Of a stretch of DNA of 40,241 nucleotides, positions 8,861 to 18,272 are shown piece by piece (positions within the stretch are counted from its first letter, which is position 1; each line of letters starts with the position of its first letter). The stretch is taken from positions 1 to 40,241 of the forward strand of contig NZ_JAVJSQ010000045.1 in assembly GCF_040219335.1 (NCBI RefSeq), in the 5' to 3' direction. Made by a program: the position numbers and the translations under genes. The notes below the pieces were generated by a model. That model was not told the DNA's origin. It saw only the letters and a program-made list of their open reading frames with translations, and searched no databases. The DNA comes from Gimesia sp. GTDB lineage: Bacteria > Planctomycetota > Planctomycetia > Planctomycetales > Planctomycetaceae.

Positions 8861-10351
8861 TCAACTGAGGATATCCAGGATCGGCTTACCGCGATCAATT
8901 TCCAGACGTTTTCGGCCGGGGATGTCGAGCCGCGTGGGGTCGAGACCGAGCAGGTGATACAGGGTGGCATGAATGTCGGTGACATAGTGCGGCGATTCGA
9001 CGGCGTGGAAGCCGAGTTCGTCGGTTGCCCCATGCACGTAGCCCCGCTTGACGCCCGCACCGGCAAACCAGATGGTGAAACCGTGAGGATGATGATCGCG
9101 GCCGCTGGGCATTTTGGTACTTCCCCGGGTTTCCACCGCAGGGGTCCGGCCGAACTCGGTGCAGAAGACGACAACGGTATCATCCAGCATTCCGCGGCGT
9201 TTGAGGTCTTTGAGCAGACCTGCGACCGGTTTATCGACGCGTTTGCAGGACCGGGTGTGATTCTCTTTGAGTTTCTGATGCGAGTCCCATTCGCCGTAGC
9301 CACTTAAGTAGACCTGGGTGAACCGGACGCCCCGTTCCGCCAGACGACGTGCTGCCAGCAGGCGTTTGCCATAGATCGAAGTTTCGTTCTCATCGATGCC
9401 GTACAGGCGTTGTGTTTCTTTTGTCTCTGTGTCTAGATTCAGGGCTTCAGGAACGGAGCGCTGCATGCGAAACGCGAGTTCGTATGAGTTGATTCGCGCC
9501 CGGAGCTTCTCGTCGTTTGGGTACTCGACAGACGAGATGCGATTGAGTTCGTTGATCAGCGCGTACTGATTGGCCTGTTCTTTTTCGAGCACCGTCTGGG
9601 GACGCGCACCAAAGGGGAGCGAATTGTTCGGGTCGAGCGAGAATTCCACGCCCATGTATTTGGGTCCCAGATAGTCGGGACTGAAGTTTTCTTTGACGCG
9701 GGTGTCGGTGTATGAGCCCAGGAAAACATATTCCGGCAGATTCTGATTCAGGCTGCCCAGACCATAACTCAGCCAGGATCCGACGACCGGTTGTTTCTGA
9801 TCCAGTTTGTGACGCCCGTGATGAATCTGGAACTCGGCGGCGTGGTCATTATCGGTGGTATACATTGAACGCACAAACGAGATGTCATCGATACAGGTTG
9901 CCAGGTGGGGCCACCAGTCGGTGATCTCAATTCCGGACTCCCCCTGTTTGCGAAAGCCGACCTGCATCGGCATGATTTTGTCATGTTCCCGTTTGACCTG
10001 CACCACCGAACGGGCCCGCTCCTGATAGCGCGGATCCTGAAACGGGTCGGGATAGACGGTGTCGGCGTAGGTCTTTCCGCCGTATTTGTTCAATTCCGGT
10101 TTCGGGTCGAAGGTCTCCATCTGGCTGTAACCACCAGAGAGAAAGATCCAGATCACCGACTTGGCCCGCGGTGTGAAATGCGGTCCCTGGGTGACCGCTC
10201 CCGAACTTGTGCTGGCGGCCTGCCCGGAGCCTTCGCGGTTCAACAGCATACTTAAAGCCATGCCGGTGGCTCCATAACCGAGGTCGGATAGGAACGTTCT
10301 GCGCTGGATCTGGCCGCACGGGGGCTGCATGGTTGTCAGGTCTGATTGCAT
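8861..10351 (-). CDS. DUF1501 family protein (Tat-exported, alkaline-phosphatase/sulfatase-like fold)
   Basis: 496 aa. The start ATG is preceded by AGGA at 7 nt. The N-terminus has QRRTFLSDLG then a hydrophobic run (~residues 17-37), a twin-arginine signal, so export to the periplasm is expected. The body matches the planctomycete DUF1501 family: VIWIFLSGGYSQMETFDPKP near the start, a WDSH motif after a YGE segment, CTEFGRTPAVE, a GRDHHP motif and a terminal LLGLDP. The family is distantly related to sulfatases and phosphatases, but its reaction is not established. It starts 36 bp after the stop of the PSD1-cytochrome gene, the usual two-gene arrangement in planctomycetes, so the pair is probably one operon and one envelope complex. 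Confidence 0.93.
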   Translation of the reverse strand: MQSDLTTMQPPCGQIQRRTFLSDLGYGATGMALSMLLNREGSGQAASTSSGAVTQGPHFTPRAKSVIWIFLSGGYSQMETFDPKPELNKYGGKTYADTVYPDPFQDPRYQERARSVVQVKREHDKIMPMQVGFRKQGESGIEITDWWPHLATCIDDISFVRSMYTTDNDHAAEFQIHHGRHKLDQKQPVVGSWLSYGLGSLNQNLPEYVFLGSYTDTRVKENFSPDYLGPKYMGVEFSLDPNNSLPFGARPQTVLEKEQANQYALINELNRISSVEYPNDEKLRARINSYELAFRMQRSVPEALNLDTETKETQRLYGIDENETSIYGKRLLAARRLAERGVRFTQVYLSGYGEWDSHQKLKENHTRSCKRVDKPVAGLLKDLKRRGMLDDTVVVFCTEFGRTPAVETRGSTKMPSGRDHHPHGFTIWFAGAGVKRGYVHGATDELGFHAVESPHYVTDIHATLYHLLGLDPTRLDIPGRKRLEIDRGKPILDILS

Positions 10352-10387
10352 AGTGTTGTCCTGCCTGTCAGGTTTGCAGACGCGGTT

Positions 10388-13300
10388 TTAACGGATGGTT
10401 ACAAAATCATTATGGTTGAACAGCGCCTGTACCAGGCTTTCCCGGGCGCGGGCCGCTGGATCGGCAGCGGGTTGTTCAAAGGGTTTATTCTGATCTGCGG
10501 GTTTCTGGTTCGTCGCTTGAGGAGCTTTTTGGAACAGGGTCTGTTGCTGTTCCAGGAAACGGAGTGCAGCGGCCTGCTCACGCTGATTGGGGGCGCGGGC
10601 GAGAATCAGCTCAAATGCATTCCTGATAAAATCGAGTTCCTGTTCCGACGGGCTTTTCTCTGTAAGTTGTGCCTGCTCTGACCAGAGACGCGCCGCGATT
10701 CGACGCCCCTGTTTGAGTGCCAGCTGGCTGTTAGTTAACGCAAGTGCCTGCTGGGGCCGGACCGTGGTCTGCCTGCGGTAACAGTCGGTGGAACTGGGAC
10801 CGTCAAACAGAGCCAGGAATTCCATCTTCGCTTCGCCATGATAGGAGTAGTAAAGACTGCGACGGTTCGTGGTGAGTCCCTGGTCCTGCTCGATCTCCTG
10901 TCCGAACATGGTCGTGTCCAGGTCATCCGCGAGATAAAACAGGCTGTCACGGACGACTTCCGCTTCCATTCTATGCAGGGGGAATTTCCAGAGCAGTCGA
11001 TTGTCGCGGTCCGCGGTCAGATTTGGGTGTCCGGCTGAGACTCCTTTCGAACTTCGCTGGTACGCGTCGCTGCTGAGAATCAGGCGATGAATGTGTTTCA
11101 TTTTCCAGTCATGCGCCATGAATTCCGCAGCGAGCCAGTCAATGAGCTGTGGATGCGTGGGCTGGGTACCACTGCGTCCAAAGTTATAGACCGAATCGAC
11201 CAGTGGCTGTCCGAAGTGCCTCATCCAGATGTGATTGACGGCGACCCTCGCTGTGAGCGGATTACCGGGGCTCGTGATCCACTGCGCCAGGGCGGCTCTC
11301 CTGCCCGAACTCTGTTGGGGGAAGATCCGGCTCAGGGGAGCGAAGTCTATCGACTGTGCATCCCGCCGTTTTTCCGCGGCTGCCAGCGCGGTCCGGGCCT
11401 GCGTGAGCTGTTGTTGTGCGTCCTGAATCTGTTTAGTGCGCGTTTTCTCAGTCTCGGGGAGCAACTGAGCGGTGTGCAGTTTTAATGCAGCGGCTGCGAC
11501 CTGCTGCTGAGCGGCACTTCGTTTCGCGTTCCATTCCGCCTGGCTGGCAGCACGCGCCAGGGAATCGGCTTCCGGCGACTCATCGATGTGACGGGCGCTG
11601 GCAGCGTCGACGCGCGCCTGGTACTGCGCGAGCTCGGCCCGGGCCGCTTCTAAATCTGCTTGCAGCGTGTCCCGCTTTAGCTGAACCAGAGACAACTGCT
11701 GGCGGGCGGCGCTGATTTTCTGCTGCCACTGTTGTTCCTCGGGGGACAGTGGTTTCTGGAGTGTGATTTTCGAAGTCGCATTCCCTTTACTGAACCGCGT
11801 GAGGATCCAGTCGGTTGCGCTCGTGACATCTGCGCCCTCTGAGTAATCCGGAAATTCGAAATCGAAGCGGTTGAGTTCCCGGCCTCCCGGTTCGAGGAAG
11901 ACGATGTGATCGAATTCCGCACGGCTGCCTGCGTGGGCATCGAGAAAGAGCCCGCGGTTGACACTGTGGGCCGGATTCCAGCCATTGAGGGCAATCGGCG
12001 TCTCTTTAATGATGATTGATTGATCCTGACTGCGGGTGACCGTCAGTAGTGCGATGTCTTTGGCAGGCTGCAGCTTGAGGTCCACTTTCAGATCGAGTGG
12101 TTTTGCCTCAGTCGGGAATGAGCCGATGGTGGTGACACTCGTGCTGCCGGGGGCATAAGTCAGAATGTTCCCCGCCTCGAAGGCGACATACAAATTAGTT
12201 CGCCCGGCGGCCAGATCGTTCGAGAGTTGAAAATTCACCATCTTGTCGGCGTGGAGTCGCAGCTGAAAGTGAATTTCCAGTTGCTCTAGCAGTTCGTTCC
12301 AGCCTGTCAGTTCCCTGGCGAGTGCGCGGCGACCCTCTCCACCGGTCAATTGCAGTGTCTGTTGGCTGGACGGGCTGTCCGCCGTTTGTTGAGACTTCTG
12401 CCAGGCTCTGTATTCTGTCAGCAGATTGGTCTGTGTCTGCTGCTGTTCCTTGAGCTGTTGTTCGAGGCTGGGGGACTCCGCGTCCCATTTCTGCTGTGCC
12501 TGCTCTATAGCCGTCGTTCGTTTTTGTGTTTCCTCCTGGATCACAAACGGCTTGAGGCCGGGATACCAGGCGGTTGCCGGCAGCTTGACCGGTTGGATCT
12601 GAATTTCATCACCGCCCAGAAACTGAATCGTCCCGGCTTCAATGGGGGGCTTGTCTTTGACGATGTTCTGTTCCAGGCCGCCGGTATAAAACCGGGCGAG
12701 GGCATCGGGATGTCGATCATAAATGCGGACCATGCCGGTGCGAACCGGTCCGTTTCGCACACTCAGTTTATAATCAGGAAAGGGGCCCGGATCGGCTTCG
12801 CCAGGGACTCGATCGTGTCTCAGGTCAATCGGTTCAAACAGGGACCGGAAGGCGAAGTATTCTTCCTGGCTGATCGGATCATACTTATGATCGTGGCATT
12901 CGCAGCAGTTCATGGTCAGTCCCAGAAACGCTTTGGCCGTATGCTCGACATTGTCTTTCAGCCAGGTGTGATAGTTCCAGCGGTAAAAATTCCGGACGAT
13001 GAATCCGGTGGCGACGAGATTCTCCCGGTCGTTGGGGGCCAGTTCGTCTGCTGCCAGCATCTGACGGACCATCACATCGTAGGCTTTGTCTTCGTTGAGC
13101 GAGCGAATGATCCAGTCGCGCCAGCGCCAGGTCAGGGAATAACTGTTAGTCATGTCTTTCGCGCCCCGTCTGCCGTACCAGTCGCTGTAACGCCAGACGT
13201 CCATCCAGTGACGTCCCCAGCGTTCGCCGTATTGCGGGCGGCTGAGCAGATCGTCAATTACGCGCTGCCAGGCATCGGGGCGAGTGTCGTTCAGGAAAGC

Positions 13301-13903
13301 AGACAGTTCCGTCGGACGGGGAGGCAGCCCGATCAGATCCAGGTAGAGTCGACGAAGACGGGTCGCTTTGTCCGCCTGGGGTTGTGGAGTCAGTCCACCT
13401 TCCAATTGACGGGCCAGTAGAAAAGCGTCGATAGGATTTTGCGAAGGAGAATTGGTCTGCGGTATCGCAGGACGTTTGACTGGTTGAAAGGCCCAGTGTT
13501 CTGTGGGCGCTGGTTCGGGAGAATCGTTGGCCGGAAAATGTGCTCCCTGATCGATCCAGGTGCGAATCAGGGCGACTTCATCAGGTGTCAGTTTGCGTCC
13601 CTGACCCTCTGGTGGCATGGCGAAATCCGGATCTTCGCCGATCACCTGAAAGAGCAGGCTCTCCGCGGAATTCCCCGGGACAACGGCCTTACCGATTTCG
13701 CCTCCCTTGAGAATGAATTTCCCCGCATCAAGGCGTAAGGCTGATTCCTGTTTCAACACACCATGACAGGCGAAGCAGTGCGCCTGGAGCAGGGGTTTGA
13801 TCTGTTGTGTGTAGTCAACGGGGACGGGGGGCGTTTCCGCGCGAAGCGGGAGAGAGACACACAAACTGACGCAGCAGGACACGACGAGGGTAGGCCATTG
13901 CAT
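10388..13903 (-). CDS. PSD1 / planctomycete cytochrome protein (PSCyt1-DUF1549-DUF1553)
   Basis: 1171 aa with a signal peptide (residues 1-22, cut near LRA-ET) and a GGAG ribosome site 8 nt before the ATG. A haem-binding CFACH motif at 43-47 marks the planctomycete cytochrome c domain. The DUF1549 (PSCyt2) region follows at ~150-400 (RLRRLYLDLIGLPP, YGERWGRHWMDVWRYSDW, then CCECHDHKYDP, a second CxxCH). A concanavalin/LamG-like insert (~520-690) and a coiled-coil-prone Gln/Ala-rich stretch (~700-830) separate it from the C-terminal DUF1553 (PSD1) region (~850-1110; NPLTARVAVNHIWMRHFG, HDWKMKHIHRLI). It is expected to be periplasmic, with a redox or substrate-processing role that is undefined for the family. 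It is followed by its DUF1501 partner. Confidence 0.95.
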   Translation of the reverse strand: MQWPTLVVSCCVSLCVSLPLRAETPPVPVDYTQQIKPLLQAHCFACHGVLKQESALRLDAGKFILKGGEIGKAVVPGNSAESLLFQVIGEDPDFAMPPEGQGRKLTPDEVALIRTWIDQGAHFPANDSPEPAPTEHWAFQPVKRPAIPQTNSPSQNPIDAFLLARQLEGGLTPQPQADKATRLRRLYLDLIGLPPRPTELSAFLNDTRPDAWQRVIDDLLSRPQYGERWGRHWMDVWRYSDWYGRRGAKDMTNSYSLTWRWRDWIIRSLNEDKAYDVMVRQMLAADELAPNDRENLVATGFIVRNFYRWNYHTWLKDNVEHTAKAFLGLTMNCCECHDHKYDPISQEEYFAFRSLFEPIDLRHDRVPGEADPGPFPDYKLSVRNGPVRTGMVRIYDRHPDALARFYTGGLEQNIVKDKPPIEAGTIQFLGGDEIQIQPVKLPATAWYPGLKPFVIQEETQKRTTAIEQAQQKWDAESPSLEQQLKEQQQTQTNLLTEYRAWQKSQQTADSPSSQQTLQLTGGEGRRALARELTGWNELLEQLEIHFQLRLHADKMVNFQLSNDLAAGRTNLYVAFEAGNILTYAPGSTSVTTIGSFPTEAKPLDLKVDLKLQPAKDIALLTVTRSQDQSIIIKETPIALNGWNPAHSVNRGLFLDAHAGSRAEFDHIVFLEPGGRELNRFDFEFPDYSEGADVTSATDWILTRFSKGNATSKITLQKPLSPEEQQWQQKISAARQQLSLVQLKRDTLQADLEAARAELAQYQARVDAASARHIDESPEADSLARAASQAEWNAKRSAAQQQVAAAALKLHTAQLLPETEKTRTKQIQDAQQQLTQARTALAAAEKRRDAQSIDFAPLSRIFPQQSSGRRAALAQWITSPGNPLTARVAVNHIWMRHFGQPLVDSVYNFGRSGTQPTHPQLIDWLAAEFMAHDWKMKHIHRLILSSDAYQRSSKGVSAGHPNLTADRDNRLLWKFPLHRMEAEVVRDSLFYLADDLDTTMFGQEIEQDQGLTTNRRSLYYSYHGEAKMEFLALFDGPSSTDCYRRQTTVRPQQALALTNSQLALKQGRRIAARLWSEQAQLTEKSPSEQELDFIRNAFELILARAPNQREQAAALRFLEQQQTLFQKAPQATNQKPADQNKPFEQPAADPAARARESLVQALFNHNDFVTIR

Positions 13904-14024
13904 GGGAGGTCTCCACAGTGCAGATGAGGCTGGTCTCAGGGCGAGTTTCTTAACTTATTTTATATTTTGTTGTGTGCAATCTCCAGACTGGAATCGGAGA
14001 ACCTGAAAATTATTGGAGAACCGT

Positions 14025-15080
14025 TTAAAATCGGATGCCTGAGTGCAGAAGCAGAGTATTATCGATCTTGATGTCGGCTGCCTGGTGTTCCCGTTCGAAC
14101 TTACGACCGAAGACATAACCCGCCTCGATCAGATAACTGGCTCCCGGGGATTGAAATCGTCCGGGCGAGCGGGGAGGCATTGATTCCCAGCCGACGACCA
14201 GCCGCCATTCGCGATAATTCAAACGTTCGGGTGAACCATCGCGGAGATTGTAGGCCCAGTTTCCGCCGGACATGCCCCCGCCGACATAGGCCCACTGCTG
14301 CCGCGTTTCGGATTCGGAGATCAGATACGAGATCCGCGGATTGGGAAGCATCAGGTTGACTTTGACGGAAGAAGAGGGCCGCCAGGTGGCACCGATCACC
14401 GGCAGGACGGGAATGTCTTCCTGACCTGTGGCCAGAGCACCGAAGGCGAGATCCCACTCTTCGTTGGGGCGATAGATGGCAAACATACCACCGCGGAACT
14501 GCCAGGCCATGCTGCCTGTATTGTAAAAGTCGGTCGCGAAGACGCCACTCAACATCGTGCGGACGAGCCAGCGTTCATTCAGCGGACGCATCCAGGACAC
14601 ACCCAGCGAAAACTGATGCAGGTCCCGGGGCAGGTCAAGTTGGACCGGTGCGTTGATGCGGGTAAAGGAATAGCCGGCGGTCAGGAACGGGGGCGGCGGA
14701 CCAAATACCGGGTAGAGGGGGAGTTTCAGATTGAGGTCAGAAGAAATCATTTCCACGCCATCGGCTTCCGGTTCCCACTCTGCGGAGATATCGAAGCGGG
14801 GGCGTAATAATGTTTTCAGGTCCGGCAATGATTCTGTTTCGGGGTCGGGTACTGGTTCAACCGGGGAAAATGAATCTTCCAGTGGTGGAGGAACGAGGGG
14901 ATTGATCTCGTCTGGTTCGTCTAACTCCTGTCGCAGAAACTGATCGGTGGGGAGCAGAAAAGCGAGACCAGGCTCGGCTGCAGGTGCTTCTGACTCGAAC
15001 TGTGCAGGCTCTGCGCGCAAGCTGATTGTGAAACAGCATAAACCTGTTAAGAAAAATAGAAAGTGGCGGGTAGTCAACAT
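14025..15080 (-). CDS. Putative outer-membrane beta-barrel protein (DUF6268-like)
   Basis: 351 aa. An N-terminal signal peptide (TTRHFLFFLTGLCCFTISLRAEP) precedes an acidic Pro/Glu linker (~25-85). The rest alternates hydrophobic and polar residues with many aromatics and Gly, as in beta-barrels, and the chain ends in Phe (HSGIRF), a typical outer-membrane C-terminal signature. The layout resembles planctomycete DUF6268 proteins, which are predicted outer-membrane barrels of unknown function; this assignment is by recollection of the family, not by search. No clear ribosome site precedes the ATG. It is transcribed alone on this strand, divergent from the SOUL-family gene. Confidence 0.75.
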   Translation of the reverse strand: MLTTRHFLFFLTGLCCFTISLRAEPAQFESEAPAAEPGLAFLLPTDQFLRQELDEPDEINPLVPPPLEDSFSPVEPVPDPETESLPDLKTLLRPRFDISAEWEPEADGVEMISSDLNLKLPLYPVFGPPPPFLTAGYSFTRINAPVQLDLPRDLHQFSLGVSWMRPLNERWLVRTMLSGVFATDFYNTGSMAWQFRGGMFAIYRPNEEWDLAFGALATGQEDIPVLPVIGATWRPSSSVKVNLMLPNPRISYLISESETRQQWAYVGGGMSGGNWAYNLRDGSPERLNYREWRLVVGWESMPPRSPGRFQSPGASYLIEAGYVFGRKFEREHQAADIKIDNTLLLHSGIRF

Positions 15081-15381
15081 GAGATTAGAATGGAAATAAT
15101 GGCTGTGAGCAGGTCAGCGCAGAAGTGAGGGGGGATCATAGCGCATTTTTATCGCTGTTGCTACTTCATAGTCGCGTCCGAGGATTCGACCATCTCAAAA
15201 ATCAAAAAATATTCGCTTACGACCTGCAGATAAAACTTAGGTTGGGTGCTGATTTGTCCACAAAACCCGTTTCGGGCAGGATTGGGCAGTGGTCAAACCG
15301 CTATGCAGGGCTAAAAATAGATAATTAGGCTGATGTGGCTGAATTTATTCCTGATCAGTCTCTTGGCAGACCGGGAGTGGG
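15081..15381. other. Divergent intergenic region
   Basis: 301 bp between two genes that start outward, so it should hold promoters for both. It is AT-rich near both ends. A small CCCG-TTT-CGGG hairpin lies near 15268. I see no convincing -35/-10 pair, no sigma-54 site and no coding signal; the short open frame at 15125-15328 has no ribosome site or recognisable protein. Confidence 0.3.
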
Positions 15382-16002
15382 ATGGAAATGAATCGAAGAA
15401 AAATGCTCTATCTAATTTTGGCTCTTGTTGTCGTGGTTCTGTTCGTATCTGGCTGGAGAATCACGTCGCGTTCTGCTTATGAGTCAGCCGCCTATGAAGT
15501 TGTCAAATCAGACGGCGATTTCGAGGTCAGAGAATATCCTGATCTGAAACTGGCGATGACCAGTAGTGAATTTGATGCGCAGGGAAAAGATGGCAGCTTC
15601 ATGCGACTGTTTCGTTATATCGACGGAGCAAATCAGGAGTCGCAGAAAGTCGCAATGACCACTCCCGTATTCATGGAGCCTGAGCATGACCAGGTGGCTG
15701 GTCAGATGGCATTTGTCCTTCCGCAGCAATATGACAGCCAGACAGTTCCGCAGCCTGTGAGTGAGGCGGTACAGATTCAGGAACGTAAAGGGGGCCGTTT
15801 TGCGGTGATCCGGTTCAGCGGTCGTCTGAATCAGGAGACCGTTAAAAACGCCGAAGCGAAGTTGCGCGACTGGGCCAGTGGTGAGGGGCTTGTCTGCCAG
15901 AATGCAGTGGAATACGCGGGCTACGATCCACCGTGGACTCCCGGTCCTTTCCGCCGTAATGAAGTTCTGATTCGACTGGAAGGCGAGATTACATCGAAAT
16001 AA
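15382..16002 (+). CDS. SOUL family haem-binding-like protein, membrane anchored
   Basis: 206 aa. GGGAG precedes the ATG at 15382 by 4 nt, and by 10 nt a second in-frame ATG at 15388; either could be used. Residues ~7-24 form one hydrophobic segment with no clear cleavage site, probably an N-terminal anchor with the domain outside. The body carries SOUL/HBP features: YEVVKSDGDFEVREYPDLKLA, the FMRLFRYIDGAN segment, the KVAMTTPVF block, and a C-terminal YDPPWTPGPFRRNEVLI block. SOUL proteins bind haem or related tetrapyrroles in animals and plants; the bacterial role is not well defined. It is a single-gene unit, followed by an AT-rich region. Confidence 0.93.
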   Translation: MEMNRRKMLYLILALVVVVLFVSGWRITSRSAYESAAYEVVKSDGDFEVREYPDLKLAMTSSEFDAQGKDGSFMRLFRYIDGANQESQKVAMTTPVFMEPEHDQVAGQMAFVLPQQYDSQTVPQPVSEAVQIQERKGGRFAVIRFSGRLNQETVKNAEAKLRDWASGEGLVCQNAVEYAGYDPPWTPGPFRRNEVLIRLEGEITSK

Positions 16003-16568
16003 TCAATGGCGACCGGACGCCTGATTTCGGATGCCTCAGATTCGAATCTGATGACAAGCATTTGGGAGTGTTGTTTACTAAATGCTCGCTTTATAAACAG
16101 GGTTAATTGTGAAGAAAATCTGGATACAAGAATCAGTTTTTCATTGGTCAAAAAATTCGGATCAATTCTAAAATCTTAAGTAGATATGTTATTGACATTT
16201 AAACAGTGCCGAGCTTAAATTTACTTAATTGAGGTATGTTTCAAATTCGCTTCATGACTTCTTCAAAGTGATATACCTTATAAATTCTATCAGGCTTTCG
16301 CCTCTCTGGTTATCTGTGAAAAGTTTGCCTTCTCTGGCAGTTGTTGTTTTCAACAATATATATCTTGTACTTTTATTAAGCGCTTACAAAACCCAGCATC
16401 ATTAAAATCTCAGGTTCTGCTTTGTGAATCTGAACGCTTTATATACTGTCTCAACACGCTTGCTTTGCTGTGGAACCTCCCGCTTCCGGTCTATAAATTC
16501 CGGGAGTCGATAAGAGTACGAGATGAGATGTTCTCCCTTCTCTTATCTTTTTTCATGCGGAGGTTACT
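16003..16568 (+). other. AT-rich 566-bp intergenic region with a structured leader
   Basis: No credible gene is visible. A perfect 16-bp palindrome, TCAGATTCGAATCTGA, lies at 16036-16051, 34 bp after the SOUL gene stop. From 16130 to 16470 the sequence is markedly AT-rich, with a -10-like TATACT at 16442-16447 but no good -35. Two hairpins follow: CTCCCG-N18-CGGGAG (16477-16506) and GATAAGAG-N23-CTCTTATC (16509-16547). The second is followed by TTTTTT, immediately before the ribosome site of the pseudopilin gene. The latter looks like a terminator or attenuator inside the leader. Confidence 0.5.
16509..16553 (+). promoter_or_regulatory. Terminator-like hairpin in the pseudopilin leader (possible attenuator)
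   Basis: An 8-bp stem (16509-16516 with 16540-16547) encloses a nested GAGA-TGT-TCTC hairpin (16525-16535) and is followed directly by TTTTTT (16548-16553). The GGAGG of the next gene begins only 6 nt later. A hairpin with a T-run this close to a start codon could limit or condition expression of the pseudopilin gene. Confidence 0.4.
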
Positions 16569-17507
16569 ATGAGGCGTGTAACAGTCAAACGGGGTTTTAC
16601 CCTGATCGAACTTCTGGTGGTGATTGCCATCATCGCCATTCTGATTGCCCTGTTATTACCGGCAGTGCAACAGGCACGTGAAGCAGCCCGACGGAGTACC
16701 TGCAAAAACAATCTGAAGCAGATCGGACTGGCACTCCACAACTATCATGAAACCCATCGTTGTTTCCCACAGATGCATGTGGAAACGCGCCGGACTGCTG
16801 CCGATGATGTGACCACCGACAGCTATCTCGCCTGGACGGTCATGCTGTTGCCATTCATGGATCAGGCCACGATCTACAACCAGATCAACATGAATACTCC
16901 CTGGCGGGCCAACTACACGGGAACGCCACCGCAGGAACCGCTGATCAAAACCGTGATTCCGGTATTTAACTGTCCGACTGACCCGATGGAAGGCTTGAAC
17001 ACTAATATCGGTAGCTGGGGCAAGTCAAATTATCCGGGGATTTACTCGCCATGTGATATCAATCCAGCGAATGGGCAGGGCCGCTGTTATGCAGGTGCAT
17101 TCAACAACCATAACGTTAACCGCATTCGCGATTTCACCGATGGTACCAGTAACGTCATTATGGTGGGTGAGCGAACCACAGAAGGGGTTCCGGCCGGTGG
17201 TCTGTGGATCGGTGCCTCGAACACCAATAATGGGCACAATTACGCCAACTGGCCTTACCATACGGCTCTGGTCCGCACCTGGCAGGGGGCGACTGCGACT
17301 CCGACTCCGTCCACGATCTACCTGATCAACGGAATCAACCAGTCGACCGGAACCAAATATGAATGGTCGCTGGGCAGTTCGCACACCGGCGGTTGTCATT
17401 TTCTGTTCGGTGACGGTCGGATCAAATTTATCAGCGAGAATACCGATGGGAACACCCTGGTCTACCTGGCTGGTATCAACGATAAGAACGTGCTTGGAGA
17501 ATACTAA
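16569..17507 (+). CDS. DUF1559 pseudopilin (type II secretion-like major prepilin)
   Basis: 312 aa. GGAGG lies 5 nt before the ATG. A short basic leader ends at Gly9, followed by [20 protein letters not shown], the type IV prepilin cleavage and methylation site (G^FTLIE) with the hydrophobic N-terminal helix. The rest is a DUF1559 (SBP_bac_10) domain: [28 protein letters not shown], a [11 protein letters not shown] motif and, near the end, the [14 protein letters not shown] motif. These proteins are hugely expanded in planctomycetes and are thought to be surface or periplasmic pseudopilins; their exact job is not known. It is followed by a lipoprotein gene, a common pairing in this phylum, though a terminator lies between the two. 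Confidence 0.96.
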   Translation: MRRVTVKRGFTLIELLVVIAIIAILIALLLPAVQQAREAARRSTCKNNLKQIGLALHNYHETHRCFPQMHVETRRTAADDVTTDSYLAWTVMLLPFMDQATIYNQINMNTPWRANYTGTPPQEPLIKTVIPVFNCPTDPMEGLNTNIGSWGKSNYPGIYSPCDINPANGQGRCYAGAFNNHNVNRIRDFTDGTSNVIMVGERTTEGVPAGGLWIGASNTNNGHNYANWPYHTALVRTWQGATATPTPSTIYLINGINQSTGTKYEWSLGSSHTGGCHFLFGDGRIKFISENTDGNTLVYLAGINDKNVLGEY

Positions 17508-17531
17508 GTCGACTCCAGGCTGAATTTGCTT

Positions 17532-17572
17532 CCCGGTTTCATCAAGTCTGGTGAAACCGGGATTTCTGTTTT
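17532..17572 (+). terminator. Intrinsic terminator after the pseudopilin gene
   Basis: CCCGGTTTCA (17532-17541) pairs with TGAAACCGGG (17552-17561), extendable by three pairs, and is followed by ATTTCTGTTTT. It sits 24 bp after the pseudopilin stop and would reduce read-through into the lipoprotein gene, giving more pilin than lipoprotein. Confidence 0.8.
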
Positions 17573-17626
17573 ACGAAATGTTCTGAGTCTCGCGATGAGA
17601 TGGATGGATACCAAAGGGGGAATCAC

Positions 17627-18154
17627 ATGATCTGCAACGTACGAATCAAGACATGCCTTGGTCTGCTTGCTCTGGCTGCCTGTGCTTACGGGTGCTCTGG
17701 ATCAGGAATCGATGTTGACCTGGCTCCGGTTTCGGGAGTGGTCACAATGGATGGTCAGCCGCTGGAAAATGCCATCGTTATCTTTTCGCCCGAGAAAGGG
17801 AATCCTTCTTCGGGCAAAACCGATGCGAAAGGCTATTACGAACTGGTCTATGTGGGTGATGCCAAAGGAGCGATTGTCGGCCCGCACAAAGTGCGAATTA
17901 CGACCGGTAAGGCGACTGACGGACAGGTCTCGGCAGGCAGCGGCGAAGCGGATCTGGCCAATGCCTCTCTGGATGATACGGTGAATATTGATACTCCTCC
18001 CCCCGAGGATGGAGATGTGACACAACGTCGTGTCGTCAAGAAAAAGAAAGCCGAAAAAGATCCGATTCCCGAAAAGTACAATACCAAAACAACGCTGACG
18101 GCTGACGTCAAAGATGAGAATAATACCCTGGATTTCAAATTAGAATCCAAGTAA
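17627..18154 (+). CDS. Carboxypeptidase-regulatory-like (transthyretin-fold) lipoprotein
   Basis: 175 aa from ATG 17627, chosen because AAGGGGG lies 6 nt upstream; a longer frame from 17600 would bury the signal peptide. The N-terminus (residues 1-22) is a lipoprotein signal ending in AYGC, a near-lipobox with Tyr at -2. A beta-sandwich of the carboxypeptidase-regulatory type follows (VSGVVTMDGQPLENAIVIF, then GKTDAKGYYEL and GPHKVRI). The C-terminus has a Lys/Glu-rich linker and the IPEKYNTKTTLTADV block common to planctomycete lipoproteins that accompany DUF1559 pseudopilins. Likely a periplasmic or surface lipoprotein working with the adjacent pseudopilin; the function is not known. Confidence 0.9.
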   Translation: MICNVRIKTCLGLLALAACAYGCSGSGIDVDLAPVSGVVTMDGQPLENAIVIFSPEKGNPSSGKTDAKGYYELVYVGDAKGAIVGPHKVRITTGKATDGQVSAGSGEADLANASLDDTVNIDTPPPEDGDVTQRRVVKKKKAEKDPIPEKYNTKTTLTADVKDENNTLDFKLESK

Positions 18155-18177
18155 GCAGCCAGCTGATTCCATTCTCG

Positions 18178-18221
18178 AACCTCTCATGCAGACTGATCTG
18201 TGATGGGAGGTTTTTTCTTTT
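18178..18221 (+). terminator. Strong intrinsic terminator after the lipoprotein gene
   Basis: AACCTCTCAT (18178-18187) pairs with ATGGGAGGTT (18203-18212, one G-T). The stem continues inward (GCAGA with TCTGT) and is followed by a T-rich run to 18221. It separates the lipoprotein gene from the convergent EF-hand gene. Confidence 0.9.
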
Positions 18222-18272
18222 GGGCCCTGATTGATGTACTCTGTCGCAAAAGGCTGGCGGAACTGCGCCGTT

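Noticed and set aside
12350..13420. 356-codon plus-strand frame opposite the PSD1-cytochrome gene
   Set aside because: Antisense shadow of a gene with clear DUF1549/DUF1553 motifs.
18178..18221. The terminator hairpin as a bidirectional terminator for the EF-hand gene
   Set aside because: On the minus strand no T-run follows the stem.
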